Shown: positions 20,731-32,255 of the stretch, piece by piece
Numbering within the stretch: position 1 is the first letter of the stretch
Layout of the letters: each line of letters opens with the position of its first letter
NCBI GenBank assembly: GCA_905178155.1
Contig: CAJINV010000003.1
Location: 6,485,691 to 6,549,690 of the forward strand
Direction: 5' to 3'
From: Amoebophrya sp. A120
Taxonomy: Eukaryota; Sar; Dinophyceae; Syndiniales; Amoebophryaceae
Length of the DNA stretch: 64,000 bases
The notes under the pieces: generated by a model
What the model was told of the DNA's origin: nothing
What the model saw: only the letters and a program-made list of their open reading frames with translations
The model's database searches: none
Position numbers and translations under genes: made by a program

Positions 20731-23346
20731 GTCACAACAAGCGGCAGTAGTTACCAGCTGCGTCTGTTGAAAATTAATATACAAATAAATTGGGCGACCG
20801 CGACGAAGTTTTTTTGCCGGCCAGCAAGTAGAGCAAGTAAGTAAGCAGTATGACTATCGGGGTATTGAGAATATTACCACGCGCACAACGAGGATTGAAG
20901 TACCGAGACGATGCGAAGAAAGGGGACCAAGTACTAGATTGTTCGTAAGAACGAAACAATATGAGGATGATACGGACCGTAACCAGCGGCGCTATCGCGG
21001 GGCCATGATTGTGTCATCCATCAAAAACATCACCAGCAGCATTCTCCGTCTTCATCATCAAGCACTTCTTTAAACATACGAGGAGGCGAGTAGAAGATCT
21101 CGATTGATACCATAAGTGAAAAATACTGACCCCCAAAAAATTAGCGGCCTCGTTCCGGTAAAGTCTGAGAATGGAGACCGGCTGAAGTGTAGCTTATCCG
21201 CTACATCATTTTGCGACCAGCTTTTCTCCGGTTTTTGAGTTTTAGCTTCGCGTCACTGGAGAATGATGGTAGTGTGCTTCGAAATTCTCAAACAACCACG
21301 ACGTGCTGGCCGCTACTGCGCTATCTACCAAGGAGAGGGGGCGCGTATGTTTTCAAAAAAAAAAACACAAAAAATAGAAATCAGCTTTACTAGAGTTGCG
21401 CTTGCAAGTGGGTTTCTCTCTGTGCAAGTGCATTCCCATTCCTGCTATCCCGGCTCTATCATATTATTGCAGCATATTCTGTTAGAGAAAATCCAAAATG
21501 TTGTATCCTCACCCATCCCTGGAGCGATCTACATACATCGCGACCTAGTAACTACTGTATGAACTTCGGCGTAGGACAGCCTACTGATTGTGGTTGGACT
21601 GGTTGTGGATGGACAGTGGATTGGGTGGAAATAATTATTCTCAAGCGGAGAATCTGAACAGGATTTTCATTTTGCACTTGCTTTTTCGAACCAAAATAAA
21701 CAGAAACATAAAACGACGACGCGAGCTTTGCTAGCACGGTCGGCGAATTTCGTTCATGCGTAATATAAGTAGCAAGCACCAAAGAAAAAGAATTTTTATT
21801 TTTCGCATTCTTGTAGTTTGTCTTTGTAGTTCTAGTTGTACTACCTGTTTGGCACAGTGCCTGTTCTATCGGAGTTCTATTTTTCCTCGCAGACGTCTCA
21901 TCAAAGAAGCAGATAAGTCGTATACTGCCACCGACAGCAGCAGATAACAGAAGCATTTTTTTCTCAATAGGTGTAGTTATTCTTATTGTGCTCAAACCGA
22001 AGCACTTCTAGACACAAGCGGTGTCTACTGGCGAAAGCTGTCATGGGTTTTTAGTAAAAACGCTGCAGTCCTTGTCTGGCTCGCAGCCGATAAGCCTTAT
22101 GATCTGTTTGCAAGGAGTGAAAATACAATGAATTCTGCTCTACATCGCCGAGTTCTGACGATGTTGTTGAGCAAATAAGTGGCACAGTAGGTGGGAGCGA
22201 TTCACCTTGATATCGCGTGAAGTATGGTTTGTATTTGCTCTTACCTCAGGAGTTGCTTCGAGCCATAGACATATTATAGGCATTGAAAGCTGTTGCAGCA
22301 CAGCAATATGAGCCAGAAAAAAAAGAAAAACGCGCAAGTCACACTTAGCTTCCGAATGGTAGCCATTTTAGTTCACAGAAAAGTTTGCAACATTATTTCA
22401 ACAAGATGACAAGCGGTCTCTAGTACTCCCACGTGCGATGTTGAGTCGACAAGCGGTCACTCCGCACGCTCAACGATGTACATGTTGCAAAAAGGACCGC
22501 CGCTCGATGAAGAAACATAGTGATAGTGCTATTTCAATCGCGCGTAGGGGTGCATTTATTCATCGAGAATACAAAGATTTGTTGTGCTGTATTTTACAGG
22601 CGTAGAACAAAATAAGAAGACGCAACAAATGTTAACCTGCAGACAAAAAACGACAAACAAAAGCGAAAGCGGTAGCAATACACTATGTGACATAAGGAGG
22701 CCTATATATAAGACTTCCCTCTCCTGGAGGGATCTTACACAGCGATATGAGATAGGACCGACATGAAGCAAGCGGCTTTGGATCTGGGTTTCATTTCATT
22801 CCCCCCAGAGTCGTCCAAATTCACCTCGATTCAGCAGAAATAGAGGAGTTTTTTCTGGACAACCTACTAACTAAATAAAACGAACATAAAGAGATTCTGA
22901 ATCTGAAGGGAAAGAAATGCGACGGTTTTATGTTCGCCCCACGGCCACGTCAAAAGAAGACTGTTTTTGAAGATTGCGCCCCTGGTTCTGTCATTTTTCT
23001 GCAGCAGCGTCTGTGGTGTGTACTTTCACCAAATGAAGATCAAGGCAAACAGCAAGCTGGACCTGCGTAGTGTGCAGTAATTCGCGATCTTCGAACAAAA
23101 GAAGCCTGTCGCAGTACTTACAGCCAAGCTAGTACTTATCTGTGAGCATGTCGGAACAAGAATGAATTAGAATTTTCTCTCAGTGTCAATATTTTTCGCC
23201 ATTTGCATTATTTTAAAGGCAGCGCAAAAATATTCGACCTTTGGGTTTGGTTTTGGCTCGCAACATTCGCCGAAAGCCACACACAGACACACCATTGTTG
23301 TAGCAGAACTGGGACCTAAGACCACTAAGCGCGAGGAGACATTATA
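20731..23346. other. 2.6-kb stretch without a recognisable gene
   Basis: This is the longest gene-poor stretch. It is AT-rich with scattered short frames on both strands, none over about 150 codons or with protein-like composition. I see no inverted-repeat element of the kinds found elsewhere. It may hold long UTRs, a non-coding RNA or an intron-broken gene that I cannot read. Confidence 0.55.
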
Positions 23347-24645
23347 ATGCGAGGGGTACTGATGCAGCCCATCGGGTTTCTTCGTCCGGTGGTGCGTTCT
23401 TTCGGAATGTTTCTGCATCCCTGTAGTGTTGCGGGACTTGCGTTGAATCTACGATCAGACCCAGTGGCCAGGCCGTCCGACTTTGTGCCAAGACCTCGGC
23501 CGAGGTCACTAGAGGACGAGTATGGCAATGGCTATGAGAAGGTCGAAAGTAATGCGCCTCGATCCCAGAACCAGTACCGGATGAAAGTCGGGCGCTTCAC
23601 GATTACTCCGGCTGAGGAAGACGAGGATAGCATGCGCGACGATCTTCCAGCGACTGTGCGAGCGCTAAGTAGAACGCGGACCGCTAGCGGCGGCAACATC
23701 GTGGAATTGCTGCACAAAAGGCCGCCCTCCGGCAGCACCACAAAGAGCTCGTGCTCGTCGTACAGTCCTGGTAGTTCGTCTAGCTCGTGGTCCCCGTCAG
23801 AAGTGCCCCGACCTTTGCTGTCAACTAGCGGCGCAGGGGTGAGTAACATGGTAAGTAGCAAGAACCAGGCACTCCGTTGCGCTGCTGGAGAGCTGCAACC
23901 ATCTGCGGTAGAAGCAAAGGTTTGGGTTTGGCAAGATGTCGGCGCAGCTGCACGGGAACACGATTTTGGCCCACGGCGCCTTGTTTTCCTAGCAAGCTTC
24001 TTGGACGATGAGAGTAAACAGCAGGAGTTTTGTTCCACCTCTGAAATCAACGACGAGGACCGTCGAGACCGATGCGTAGGGCTAGTCGTATCCCCAAATA
24101 AAAAAACGAAAAAGACCACAGGGACCACAGCCAGAGGTCTAGGGGTTTTTCGCCCCAGTGCGCTGCAGTCTCCTAAGTATTACGGTCTCCATTGCGAGGA
24201 CCCAGGGATTTTCAGTATTCCCGAAGAGCAGTCGCCGGACTGTATCACGCAGACGCCAGCAAGCAGTTCAGGCTGCTACACGGACGTGCCGTCGGCTTCC
24301 TCAGACTGGGAGACAGACGAAGCAGCAATGGTGATGAAGACAGCTCCGGCGGCCGACGGAGGCACGGCAGGTGAAACTAGCATTCTCATTGGTGTGAATA
24401 AGGAGCCCCCACCAGCACCAGAGGAGCGCATTCACGGAGGCCCGTCGAGGACTAGAATTGAAAAACCTGGCTTTTTTTTTCCCGCCATTGTCGACGAGTT
24501 CATTCCTGAGGGTATTTCCAGAGAAGTCCAGCAGGAATTCTATGCGCGACAGGAACTTGGGGGGCAACTTGGGACGGTCGTTCGAGATATGGTCCACATT
24601 CAATCTGGAGGTCAGTACGTAGTAAAATATATCGCGAATGTTTGA
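23347..24645 (+). CDS. uncharacterised Ser-rich protein of 432 aa
   Basis: Single open frame from ATG 23347. The start may be at the second Met. Residues 1-40 are hydrophobic/basic. A short ordered piece, YRMKVGRFTITPAEEDE, lies at about residue 77. It is followed by a long Ser/Thr-rich disordered region and an ordered end (PAIVDEFIPEGISREVQQEF, about residue 378). The KVGRFTITP piece resembles regulatory tail motifs in other proteins, but I do not assign a family. The frame may be spliced near 24610 into sequence downstream, because a GTACG direct repeat links 24609 with about 24818. Confidence 0.5.
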   Translation: MRGVLMQPIGFLRPVVRSFGMFLHPCSVAGLALNLRSDPVARPSDFVPRPRPRSLEDEYGNGYEKVESNAPRSQNQYRMKVGRFTITPAEEDEDSMRDDLPATVRALSRTRTASGGNIVELLHKRPPSGSTTKSSCSSYSPGSSSSSWSPSEVPRPLLSTSGAGVSNMVSSKNQALRCAAGELQPSAVEAKVWVWQDVGAAAREHDFGPRRLVFLASFLDDESKQQEFCSTSEINDEDRRDRCVGLVVSPNKKTKKTTGTTARGLGVFRPSALQSPKYYGLHCEDPGIFSIPEEQSPDCITQTPASSSGCYTDVPSASSDWETDEAAMVMKTAPAADGGTAGETSILIGVNKEPPPAPEERIHGGPSRTRIEKPGFFFPAIVDEFIPEGISREVQQEFYARQELGGQLGTVVRDMVHIQSGGQYVVKYIANV

Positions 24646-24676
24646 AACTCTGTGGTTCAAATAAAGTAGATTCATC

Positions 24677-25507
24677 ATGAGGAAAGAATGCCAGCGCGGA
24701 GCCGTGGACGACATTTCACAGTTTTGTTTTCTCATTTCAAAAGACACTCACTCACACGACGTCAGTTCACCTGTTAACGTGTGCACACATATGAAATTAT
24801 TTCAAGGTTTGGATACTTGTACGCGGTTCGGCGCACCTACAGTGTCTTTTCGGGCCTGCGTGGCACGCTCTTGTCGTGCACGGCTAGCGGAACGAGCGAG
24901 AGAAATTCCTTCTCTCAATGCAGTTCCAGCGTCGCGTGTGTGGCTCCCGGCTTCGGAGCAATTGTTGTCCGATGTTCTCACGCTTGTGTGTGCCAGAAGA
25001 AAACAAGTTTCGCTGCGAACGCAAACTACATGCTCCCGAGGGCTAGCGGGCCAAGCAGGTGATGCGGAAAACGAAAAAGATGCAACAGCAGAGGAACGAC
25101 TTTTGCAGCTCCACCCAGACAACCGCCGTACAAGCGCCTGCAGCGCCAATCACGAGGGGCACCCGAAGAATTCCCGGAGCGCAATGCTGCGAAACAAAAG
25201 CGGAGAAAGTGACACCTCCTGGCATCGAACCTCACTCCTGACGTCGACTTTGGCAGACGCAGACTGCACGATTTTACTGAAAGATGATAAAAAGAAATCT
25301 GGCGCTCCGGCTGTTTCCCTTACAGAGCAATACGACACCGCTGTGCGCTGGGATGCCGTGGGAAATATACTGCATTTCTACCTTGTCCAATCCGATGCGT
25401 TTCCTGCAGCGTTGCGCGGTTTGTCGAACGAGGGAGCCCTGCGGTTGAACTTGATCACTGGCGCCGTTGACGTATTCCCAGAATTAATAGCGCGAGGAGC
25501 ATTCTAA
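24677..25507 (+). CDS. uncharacterised protein of 276 aa
   Basis: Open frame 31 bp after the previous stop. The C-terminal 80 residues look well ordered (YDTAVRWDAVGNILHFYLV, then a final FPELIARGAF). The N-terminal half is Arg/Ser/Ala-rich and could be out-of-frame or partly intronic, because another frame at about 24810-25062 also reads plausibly (GYLYAVRRTYSVFSG). The two adjacent ORFs may therefore be exons of one gene. Function unknown. Confidence 0.45.
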   Translation: MRKECQRGAVDDISQFCFLISKDTHSHDVSSPVNVCTHMKLFQGLDTCTRFGAPTVSFRACVARSCRARLAERAREIPSLNAVPASRVWLPASEQLLSDVLTLVCARRKQVSLRTQTTCSRGLAGQAGDAENEKDATAEERLLQLHPDNRRTSACSANHEGHPKNSRSAMLRNKSGESDTSWHRTSLLTSTLADADCTILLKDDKKKSGAPAVSLTEQYDTAVRWDAVGNILHFYLVQSDAFPAALRGLSNEGALRLNLITGAVDVFPELIARGAF

Positions 25508-26612
25508 AGTTATCAAAAAAAGAGAAGAGTTATCGATTTGAATGCACATGTCGCGGTACTTACGTTTGTAAGTTGTGTTTTGTTTCGAATTTAAAACCTA
25601 TCAGAACTCACTTGAATTTTTGACACTGCTTTGAAGCTTTAGTGCCGTCTGAGGCACTGCAGTTTTTTGCGTCGCACGGTGGAAAAAAAATGTTTTTTTC
25701 TGGTGCTGCGAAAGAGGGGCAGGTGTAGAGCAACTGCCGAGCCTTAGCGTAAACAAAATTCGTTCTTGTCATGTAATATTTCGCGAAACAGATGATGATG
25801 AAAACGAAAATTTTCCACGACAGCGCCCACCTGTCATGTACCCCAATACCCGAGATGACAGGCGGCGAAAACATGATGACAGTTTTCATGTATTTTGAGA
25901 ATAAAGATGAAGATGATTGATCACATACCTGGGGACCAACAGTAAATGCGTACGTGTACAGGTTTTTTGTGCAGGTGCGCAAGTGAAATTATAAGTTGCT
26001 ATCTGTCTGCTGCCCTCCGGATCGCTCGTGTAGATTCTTTTCTGCGATACTAATGAATGCAACACATTTTTGATTTTGATATTGGAAACGAACGAGCAGA
26101 GCTACACATATGAAATGTTTTGGTAAAGGTAACTTCATGATGATTGCCGAGGGAATCTCTTGTCGAATTTGATATTTCATGTCGAGTGACAAACACCTGC
26201 GGTGCACCGGCGAGGAGCTGCGTACATTTGCGAACAAAACGATTTCATCCCTGAGGCGCAAGCCTACATGTCGCAGCGACAGAGCCTGCCATTCGTGTTC
26301 GGTTTATGCTCACGCCGACCCAGACTTCGAAGATCAATAACGATCCACCGCAAGAAGGTCATTATTAAGCAGTCTGCTTTTTGTCTTTCACGGAAACACG
26401 AGTGGTACGCAACCGCAACCGCAAAAGCGATGCGGTACTTTATTAAAGTAGCGCTTTTCTACACATGGATGCCGACAGAGAACATCATTACAGAGGCAGG
26501 TCTTCTCGGTTTAGTGCTCAGATGCAAGAGTAAGGATGTATGATAACCAACGACAGGCAGAACCTCTTCTGCCGCGTCTTTCCAAATCCAACAGCTACCT
26601 ACTCAGGCTATA
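25508..26612. other. intergenic, no gene seen
   Basis: AT-rich with a few irregular open frames on both strands. No supported feature. Confidence 0.55.
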
Positions 26613-27590
26613 ATGAGACTCCAGGGGTGTCGAACAATAGGAGTCGGTAAGGGACAGTCTAACGCTGAGAGTCGAGCAGATGTAAATCATCAGAATAATC
26701 AAGCCGTGCATGTTTTTGCTGTTCGCGCTGCCCTTCGTTCAGTTTATAATTTTGTCGGGATGACTTTCTTCACATCTTATGCGTCATGTTCTTCGTCTGG
26801 GTCTGCAGCCCAGCAGAGCGACAGTGATAGCGCCACACGGCCAATGAAGCAGGTAGCGCTTTTCGGCGGAAGAACGGAGATTCGAATGAGCGAGCAATCC
26901 GTGTGGCGCTGTTTGTACGGTGCGAGCTTCGGCCTTGTCGTCCTGAACGCGGTAAAGCTACCACTGCTCCTGCCGAAATTGTCCGCCCGCCACCGCGGCG
27001 CGCCTTATTTGCCTACTTCCCGGAAGGCCCTGGACACGCTATTCAATCGTCTGCTTCCACCGCCGCAGCGTGGACCGCCAGGGAGCACAGAAGGAGCAAA
27101 ATTTAATCGTGTCAGAATGCGCCTATTGGATCTGGGCTCCGGTGACGGACGTATTGTTATCGCCGCAGCGCGGCATGGATACCACGCGACTGGGTATGAG
27201 CTCAATCCCTGGCTTTACGCCTGGTCTCAGCTCCAGCGCATCCGCACATTCGCCCGCAGCGCGGAAGAGCGCCGCAATTGCAGGTTTATCCTGGGCAATA
27301 TCTGGAACGTCGTCGGTTGCAGCAGTACTGCGCGGCAGTCGCAGCGGGAGGGCACAGCAAGAGGAACTACCGGTCGGCTGCAGCCAGAGGACTCCAAAAA
27401 TCTTGACAGATTCGATGTGGTAACGGTGTATGGCCGCCCAGGGGACCAGGTGATGGAACGCGTGTCGGATCTGGTGCAAAACCACTTAAGGCCCAAATAC
27501 CTCGTGTCCAACCAATTTTCGGTCCCTGGCCTAGAGAGCAAGTTAGTAAAGGACTTGGACGGTCTTAAGCTGTACAAGCTGGACGACTGA
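26613..27590 (+). CDS. FAM173-type (ATPSCKMT/ANT-KMT-like) protein lysine methyltransferase
   Basis: Predicted 325 aa if the first ATG is used. Internal Mets at about residues 50 and 77 are possible true starts. Recognisable features, in order, are a hydrophobic segment (GASFGLVVLNAVKLPLLLP, about residues 109-127) as in membrane-anchored FAM173 proteins; the SAM-binding motif I LLDLGSGDGRIVIAAARHGY (about residue 170), with the acidic YELNPWLYAW after it; and VVTVYGRPGDQVMERVSDLV near the end, matching the family's V-Y-G motif region. Known members methylate ATP synthase c-subunit or the ADP/ATP carrier in mitochondria. A mitochondrial role here is inference. Confidence 0.85.
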   Translation: MRLQGCRTIGVGKGQSNAESRADVNHQNNQAVHVFAVRAALRSVYNFVGMTFFTSYASCSSSGSAAQQSDSDSATRPMKQVALFGGRTEIRMSEQSVWRCLYGASFGLVVLNAVKLPLLLPKLSARHRGAPYLPTSRKALDTLFNRLLPPPQRGPPGSTEGAKFNRVRMRLLDLGSGDGRIVIAAARHGYHATGYELNPWLYAWSQLQRIRTFARSAEERRNCRFILGNIWNVVGCSSTARQSQREGTARGTTGRLQPEDSKNLDRFDVVTVYGRPGDQVMERVSDLVQNHLRPKYLVSNQFSVPGLESKLVKDLDGLKLYKLDD

Positions 27591-28207
27591 CGTAGACAGA
27601 GTTTTATTATCATAGATCGTTGTCGTTTTCTATCTCTAGTTGTAATTTATTATACCAATTGTAGTAGAACTAGTGTGACGCTGGCGGAGGCTTCCCAAGA
27701 CGTGTTGAGTATTTGCAGGAAAAGCAACCGGTGTTCATTTCGATTCGACCTCGACGGTTTCCGAAATATATAATAATCCAATTCGATCACGAGTGTTGGA
27801 GTCGAGAGGCGTGCATGTGCAATTTGTGAGTAAACAGCTGGGAAACGGGGATCGTGGGAGTGTTAAAAAGCAGGCGAAATAGACAAGTAAGAAAGAAACT
27901 TGGTGACTCGCATATTTTCATCTCTCTCGCTACAGGCCGATCGCCATCGTCGTCATACCGTAAACTCGTGGTGGGGGTTTCTGTCTTAAATAAGACATTG
28001 CCCGCACTAACTCTCCTACACACACGACCAAAGAACACGTCTTGGTATCGCCAGAAGTAGGAGGCTTTCGGCGATTATGCCCGCTGGTTGACGAGTATTT
28101 TTTTAAGCATCACATCGAATCGGGTTCCTCTTCGATCGTGTCGGCGCTTTGATGGGTCCCTGGGTTTCGAAGCACACTTGATCATCCTAGATGCGGCATC
28201 GTCAAGC
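27591..28207. other. intergenic, no gene seen
   Basis: The frame of the next gene is open back to 28088, but there is no ATG before 28208. Nothing else is recognised. Confidence 0.5.
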
Positions 28208-29170
28208 ATGAGCCGTCGCGCTTTTCTGCTCGTTGGTGCTTGGTTGTCCTCCGTGTGCTCTACGTCGGCCTCACACGATGACGTAGCGGCATCTGGAGGG
28301 ATCATCGAAGCGGTGGATGACCATTCTGGTGCTGTTGATCGACAGAGGTTCTTGCGGAACGAACACAGCGACCGGTCCCCATCGGTTTCCGTGGCACAAG
28401 AAGAAGAAATCGCTGACGTCACTCCGAATACCACTGTCCTCGGTGGAATTCCAAGAACCGATGATTATTTGCCTACCAATGCATCATCCTCATCATCCGC
28501 CACAGCTCGGCGTTTCAGGCCCCACCGAGGACCCACGGCGACCACAATACAGGCGGGCTCTTCCTCGACCAGCTCAGCAGCGGTTCCCGGTTCAGGACTT
28601 GTCCAAGGGCGACGAGCAGTCATCACGGCTTCGTCATCTATGATACGTTCGTCAGAGCTGGAGTCCGAGTGGGTGGACAACTATGAGGACCACCTGGTGG
28701 TATCTTCGAAAGGGGACCAGCAGAATGTCACAGTCGCCAGTAAGCCTAGCAGGGCTGCTACCGATGTTCTTCGCGGTTCTGCTCTTCTGCAGTTCTTGAA
28801 CGCCACCAACTGCACCGACAACGCCACAAACTGCACGAACGAAACTGCAGCCGCTCCGGCGAAGAAGACCACCGCAACGGAGGAGGAGACGCCCGGGCTC
28901 TTTCCGGAGTGGATGTCCTTCGGCAGCGCACTCGATCTCGCCAAGTTTGTCGCCACGAATGGCATGATCATTGGGCTGCTCTGTGCCGTGATTTACTTCG
29001 TGCAGACGCAGCGAGACTCTATTGTGTATGAAGACGACGTCTACGACAGTCGCGCGGGTGCGACGCAGGAGGAGATCGAAGAAAAAAGACTGGAGCGGAA
29101 GCTCCGGAAGCGAAAAGAAAAGGACGACGAAAAGATTCAGGAGGAAGTGATCGAAGAGGCGTTGCAGTGA
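28208..29170 (+). CDS. type I membrane protein with a short basic/acidic tail
   Basis: Predicted 320 aa, one exon. The start is chosen at 28208 because a good signal peptide follows (MSRRAFLLVGAWLSSVCS). The luminal part is Ser/Thr-rich and has clustered N-glycosylation sequons (NATNCTDNATNCTNET, about residues 199-214). A transmembrane segment, FVATNGMIIGLLCAVIYFV, lies at about residues 247-265. The cytoplasmic tail is a charged coiled coil with EEIEEKRLERKLRKRKEKDD. Topology is clear but no family is recognised. The next gene is also secretory, but the pairing may be chance. Confidence 0.65.
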   Translation: MSRRAFLLVGAWLSSVCSTSASHDDVAASGGIIEAVDDHSGAVDRQRFLRNEHSDRSPSVSVAQEEEIADVTPNTTVLGGIPRTDDYLPTNASSSSSATARRFRPHRGPTATTIQAGSSSTSSAAVPGSGLVQGRRAVITASSSMIRSSELESEWVDNYEDHLVVSSKGDQQNVTVASKPSRAATDVLRGSALLQFLNATNCTDNATNCTNETAAAPAKKTTATEEETPGLFPEWMSFGSALDLAKFVATNGMIIGLLCAVIYFVQTQRDSIVYEDDVYDSRAGATQEEIEEKRLERKLRKRKEKDDEKIQEEVIEEALQ

Positions 29171-29550
29171 CAACCTGGCGGTGATATTATTACGTGCAGC
29201 TCAGGGTTCGTTTCGTAACGCGGTCTGATTTTTGAACTTGCTGCAGTTTCTCAGCGGCTCTTCTGGTGGAGCATAAGCGAGTCCACCGTGCGACCGTGTC
29301 TTGGTCAGTGGAGGCATAGCTTTGTGTTCGACGTAGATCATCTACTGCGTTCTGTAATCAGAGTGCGCGACGAAGACTATGATCTACTGCGCCAGCATTC
29401 TCCTGGCGAGGTGCAGAGTGATAGTGTCTTTGTCGTGTGCTCATCGTATATCGAACCGAAAGTAAGCCGAAACGGTAGCGCAAGCGAACAAAATAAGAAC
29501 TATGGGTCGTATTCATCGGGGGTAAAAAGATCGCCGGCCGCGGCAACGTC
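29171..29550. other. intergenic, no gene seen
   Basis: Short spacer holding the 5' leader of the thioredoxin-like gene. An irregular open frame crosses it, but it has no protein character. Confidence 0.5.
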
Positions 29551-30857
29551 ATGCGGCACAAGGCGGGCCCGGGATCGTGCGGGCAGGGAGGAGTCTGGAA
29601 GTGCATCTTCGTATCACCGTTGTTGACTTCGGTACTTGTTAATTTCCGAGAGGCGCATGGGGTGCAGTTGCGAACGAAGCCGCCGCGCGAGTACGACTAC
29701 GGCACGTACGACCATGATTTAGAGGTGTCCCCGGGGGCTGCGTCTTCCCTTGCCATTGGCTTCTTTCGAGACGCTGTTTGGAGTCGTTACGAGGGCGTTG
29801 CAAGTGACAGCGGGCCGACCGCTGCCGCGCAGCTACTACACCGCGAAAATGTGATGTTGCATGAAGGTGCTGATCCCCAGTTACCCAGTAGTGAGAACAA
29901 GTTGGATCCACCCCTCGATGCGACGTCATCCTTTTTGGCGGTGTTTTATTCCCACACCTGTCCCGATTGTCGGAATTTTCGCCCAGTCTGGAATCGTCTA
30001 CGCGGGGAAGTGCCGCAAAATCTCACTCTCGTTGCAGTGGAGGACCCCGAGTACGCCGCACCGGGTCCCTTTCGGCACTTCGAGATACCCGCAGTATTTC
30101 GTGTCGAAGTCGCAAAAAGTCGAGTACTAGCAGCGGACACGCCAACAACTACTATCGGCGCAGGAAACTTCGACGGGACCACGACTCGATCGCGGGCTGA
30201 AGATCGTCACTCGCTGAAGGTCAAGGTCACAAAGTTTCCAATGGCTGCCTTGGGGGACTTTCTGGAACACAAAAAATCGGCTGACCGGATGCTTGCGGAG
30301 CTGGTGGGATTTGTTTCGCCCTCTGTGACCGCGTACGGCCTGTCTAAACGCAACGACGGCCGCCGCGGAAAGGAAACGAAGGGTACTGATGGTGATGCGG
30401 GCACACTGCTTGCGGTTTTGGCGGCGCACCCTGGGCAGGAGCTCGGCGTTTTGCACTCTCCTGACTTTCGAGATACTGCGCTGGCTATTAGAGGGAAAGA
30501 TGCCCTGCCTCCGGAGGTGTGTTTCACGCAAAAAGAAGTTTTTAACGACGAACAAAAACTTTTACGTTTATGTTGCATGAAAGGAGAAATGCCTCCCTCT
30601 TTTACACGACGAGTGTATGCCGCTCTTGCTGGGAGATTCTGCATGTACAGATATGCGCTATTGCGCATTGCAAGCGTGTGCTGCTGATGCGCTGGGTAGA
30701 ACGCATTGAAACCGCGTACTGCTGACGCATGGATAAATCATGTTTAATTCTGTTTTTCCGGTTGGGGCTTGCTATTGCTTCGGTTGAATGGCCTGGCCGC
30801 GTTCTGTGGTGGGGGCAATTTTCACTTTGGTACTCGCACAGTATCTCCTGTCGCTAA
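29551..30857 (+). CDS. secretory thioredoxin-fold protein with a CPDC active site
   Basis: Exons 29551-30630 and 30774-30857 give 387 aa. The intron has no GT-AG but is flanked by the direct repeat CTTGCT. Removing it continues the frame into a Trp-rich end (VEWPGRVLWWGQFSLWY). A hydrophobic segment near residues 18-31 (IFVSPLLTSVLVNF) suggests entry into the secretory pathway. The thioredoxin-like core begins FLAVFYSHTCPDCRNFRPVW, with the redox pair CPDC at about residues 136-139. A conserved-type proline follows in FEIPAVFRV. It resembles PDI/TMX-type oxidoreductases, but beyond one thioredoxin domain the remaining 180 residues are unassigned. Its role is probably disulfide exchange in the ER. 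Confidence 0.7.
30631..30773 (+). mobile_element. introner-type intron, repeat CTTGCT
   Basis: 143-bp insertion in the thioredoxin-like gene. CTTGCT occurs at 30625-30630 and 30768-30773. The boundary is not GT-AG. Joining after the repeat keeps phase 0 and gives a protein-like C-terminus. No clear inverted repeat is seen, so it is weaker than the others. Confidence 0.5.
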
Positions 30858-32255
30858 ATTTGGCGACGTACTTCCAAAACGAAACAAACACTAGTCCGAA
30901 AGCGGCTAACCAAAAAATTCTCCAACTCGCCGCTGGGTTTCTGGATCGCCACCAGCTCGCTTGGCAGGGAGGTGGAAGTACCGAAATCTCATCTGTCGAC
31001 ATTTCACAACCACCTACGGATCATCCGAATAAATAAAATGAATACATTGACATTGAGCAAATTAGTTTTTTCCATGTGGGTGTATACTTAATCGATCGAT
31101 TGTTTGATGATGTGAGGACGAATCCTTTACATTGATGAGAACCTGTGTGAACGCGTCGCCACTGTCTGTTCTGCAGGACCGTCAAGAAGGGTGGATGCAC
31201 TAGTAGGTATCGAGACACTTGTTGTCCACTGGCATGACGCATCGCAATTACTGTCGTGGCGTAGACGAGGCAAGCGCGACTGTGGTACAGATCGATACCC
31301 GCTTCTCCTTGGATTACCCAAATCGTCATCTTCGTTATCGGGTTTTTAATCGACATCAAAAAGTGAAAAGGTCGTCGTCGTCCGCCTTTAGCTACAACTG
31401 TGCCTCGTTAACTAAGGCATTTCCATTTGTATCGCTCGTTTTGTGCATTCGAAGAATCGATTGTTTGCAAGAACGAGTTGTCTTCGTCGATATCTTGATC
31501 TTTGTCCTCTTATCGAACTTAGAAGAGCATGCGGTCGTGTTTGGCTAAACACGAGCGTATGCTCGAAAAAATACGGACAAAAGTGCGACTAGTACGGGAG
31601 CACGCACGGTGCCATTTTTTTGAGTGTTCAATTCGCATCGAGGCGTGTAAGAGGTCGTTTTTCGTTGTGAGTGCTCGACAAACGAGCGTCTTTTTAGGGA
31701 ATGGTAGGAAAGTACGAAGGTGCAGCCACGGATGCGCTGTAGATTCAGGCAGCTAAAAGCCGCATCACATGCAGGCCTTAGGAGAGTACGAAGGTGCAGC
31801 CACGGTTGCGCTGTAGATTCAGGCAGCTAAAAGCCGCATCACATCCACATGCAGGCCTCAGGGCGCTGGAAGTAGAAAGTAGGCGTTGGCGGGAAAAAAT
31901 AGTCAGGGGGCCCGATTACGTAGAGCGAGGTGTCGTCGTGCTTCACTAGACCAGGAGTGAGTCGATGTTTGCAACATTCCATGCTGGCATCCGTCCCGCT
32001 TTATTCTTAGTAGATCGACATCGACGTCGTGCTATACAGTGGTGAGCCTTAGAAAAGTTCAATATCCGCGTTCTTGGTAATACATCTTCAATTTCGACGT
32101 GCGTTTTGACGGTCAGCAAGTGCAAGGGTCCTTTCTTTGTTTTTTGCTACTGCCGGGACCGCGACGGCACGTAGAAGATGATGCCTCAGGACTTTTTAAC
32201 GAGAGCACGCTGAGCTGGAGCAAGTTGGGGTGAGGCCTACTAACTTCCAGCAGAG
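30858..32255. other. intergenic with a tandem duplication
   Basis: No gene recognised. A frame at 30788-31036 starting MAWPRSVVGAIF overlaps the terminal exon of the previous gene in another frame and is probably a shadow. The only structure is the duplication at 31711-31860. Confidence 0.55.
31711..31860. repeat. two-copy tandem duplication, unit 74 bp
   Basis: Copy 1 is 31711-31784. Copy 2 is 31785-31860 and carries one base change and a 6-bp insertion (CCACAT). Both begin AGTACGAAGGTGCAGCCACG. High identity means it is recent. Confidence 0.85.

Noticed and set aside
30788-31036. 82-codon frame starting MAWPRSVVGAIF with a membrane-like segment
   Set aside because: It overlaps, in another frame, the terminal exon (30774-30857) that joins in frame to the thioredoxin-like gene across the CTTGCT repeat. 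The shadow reading is less likely.
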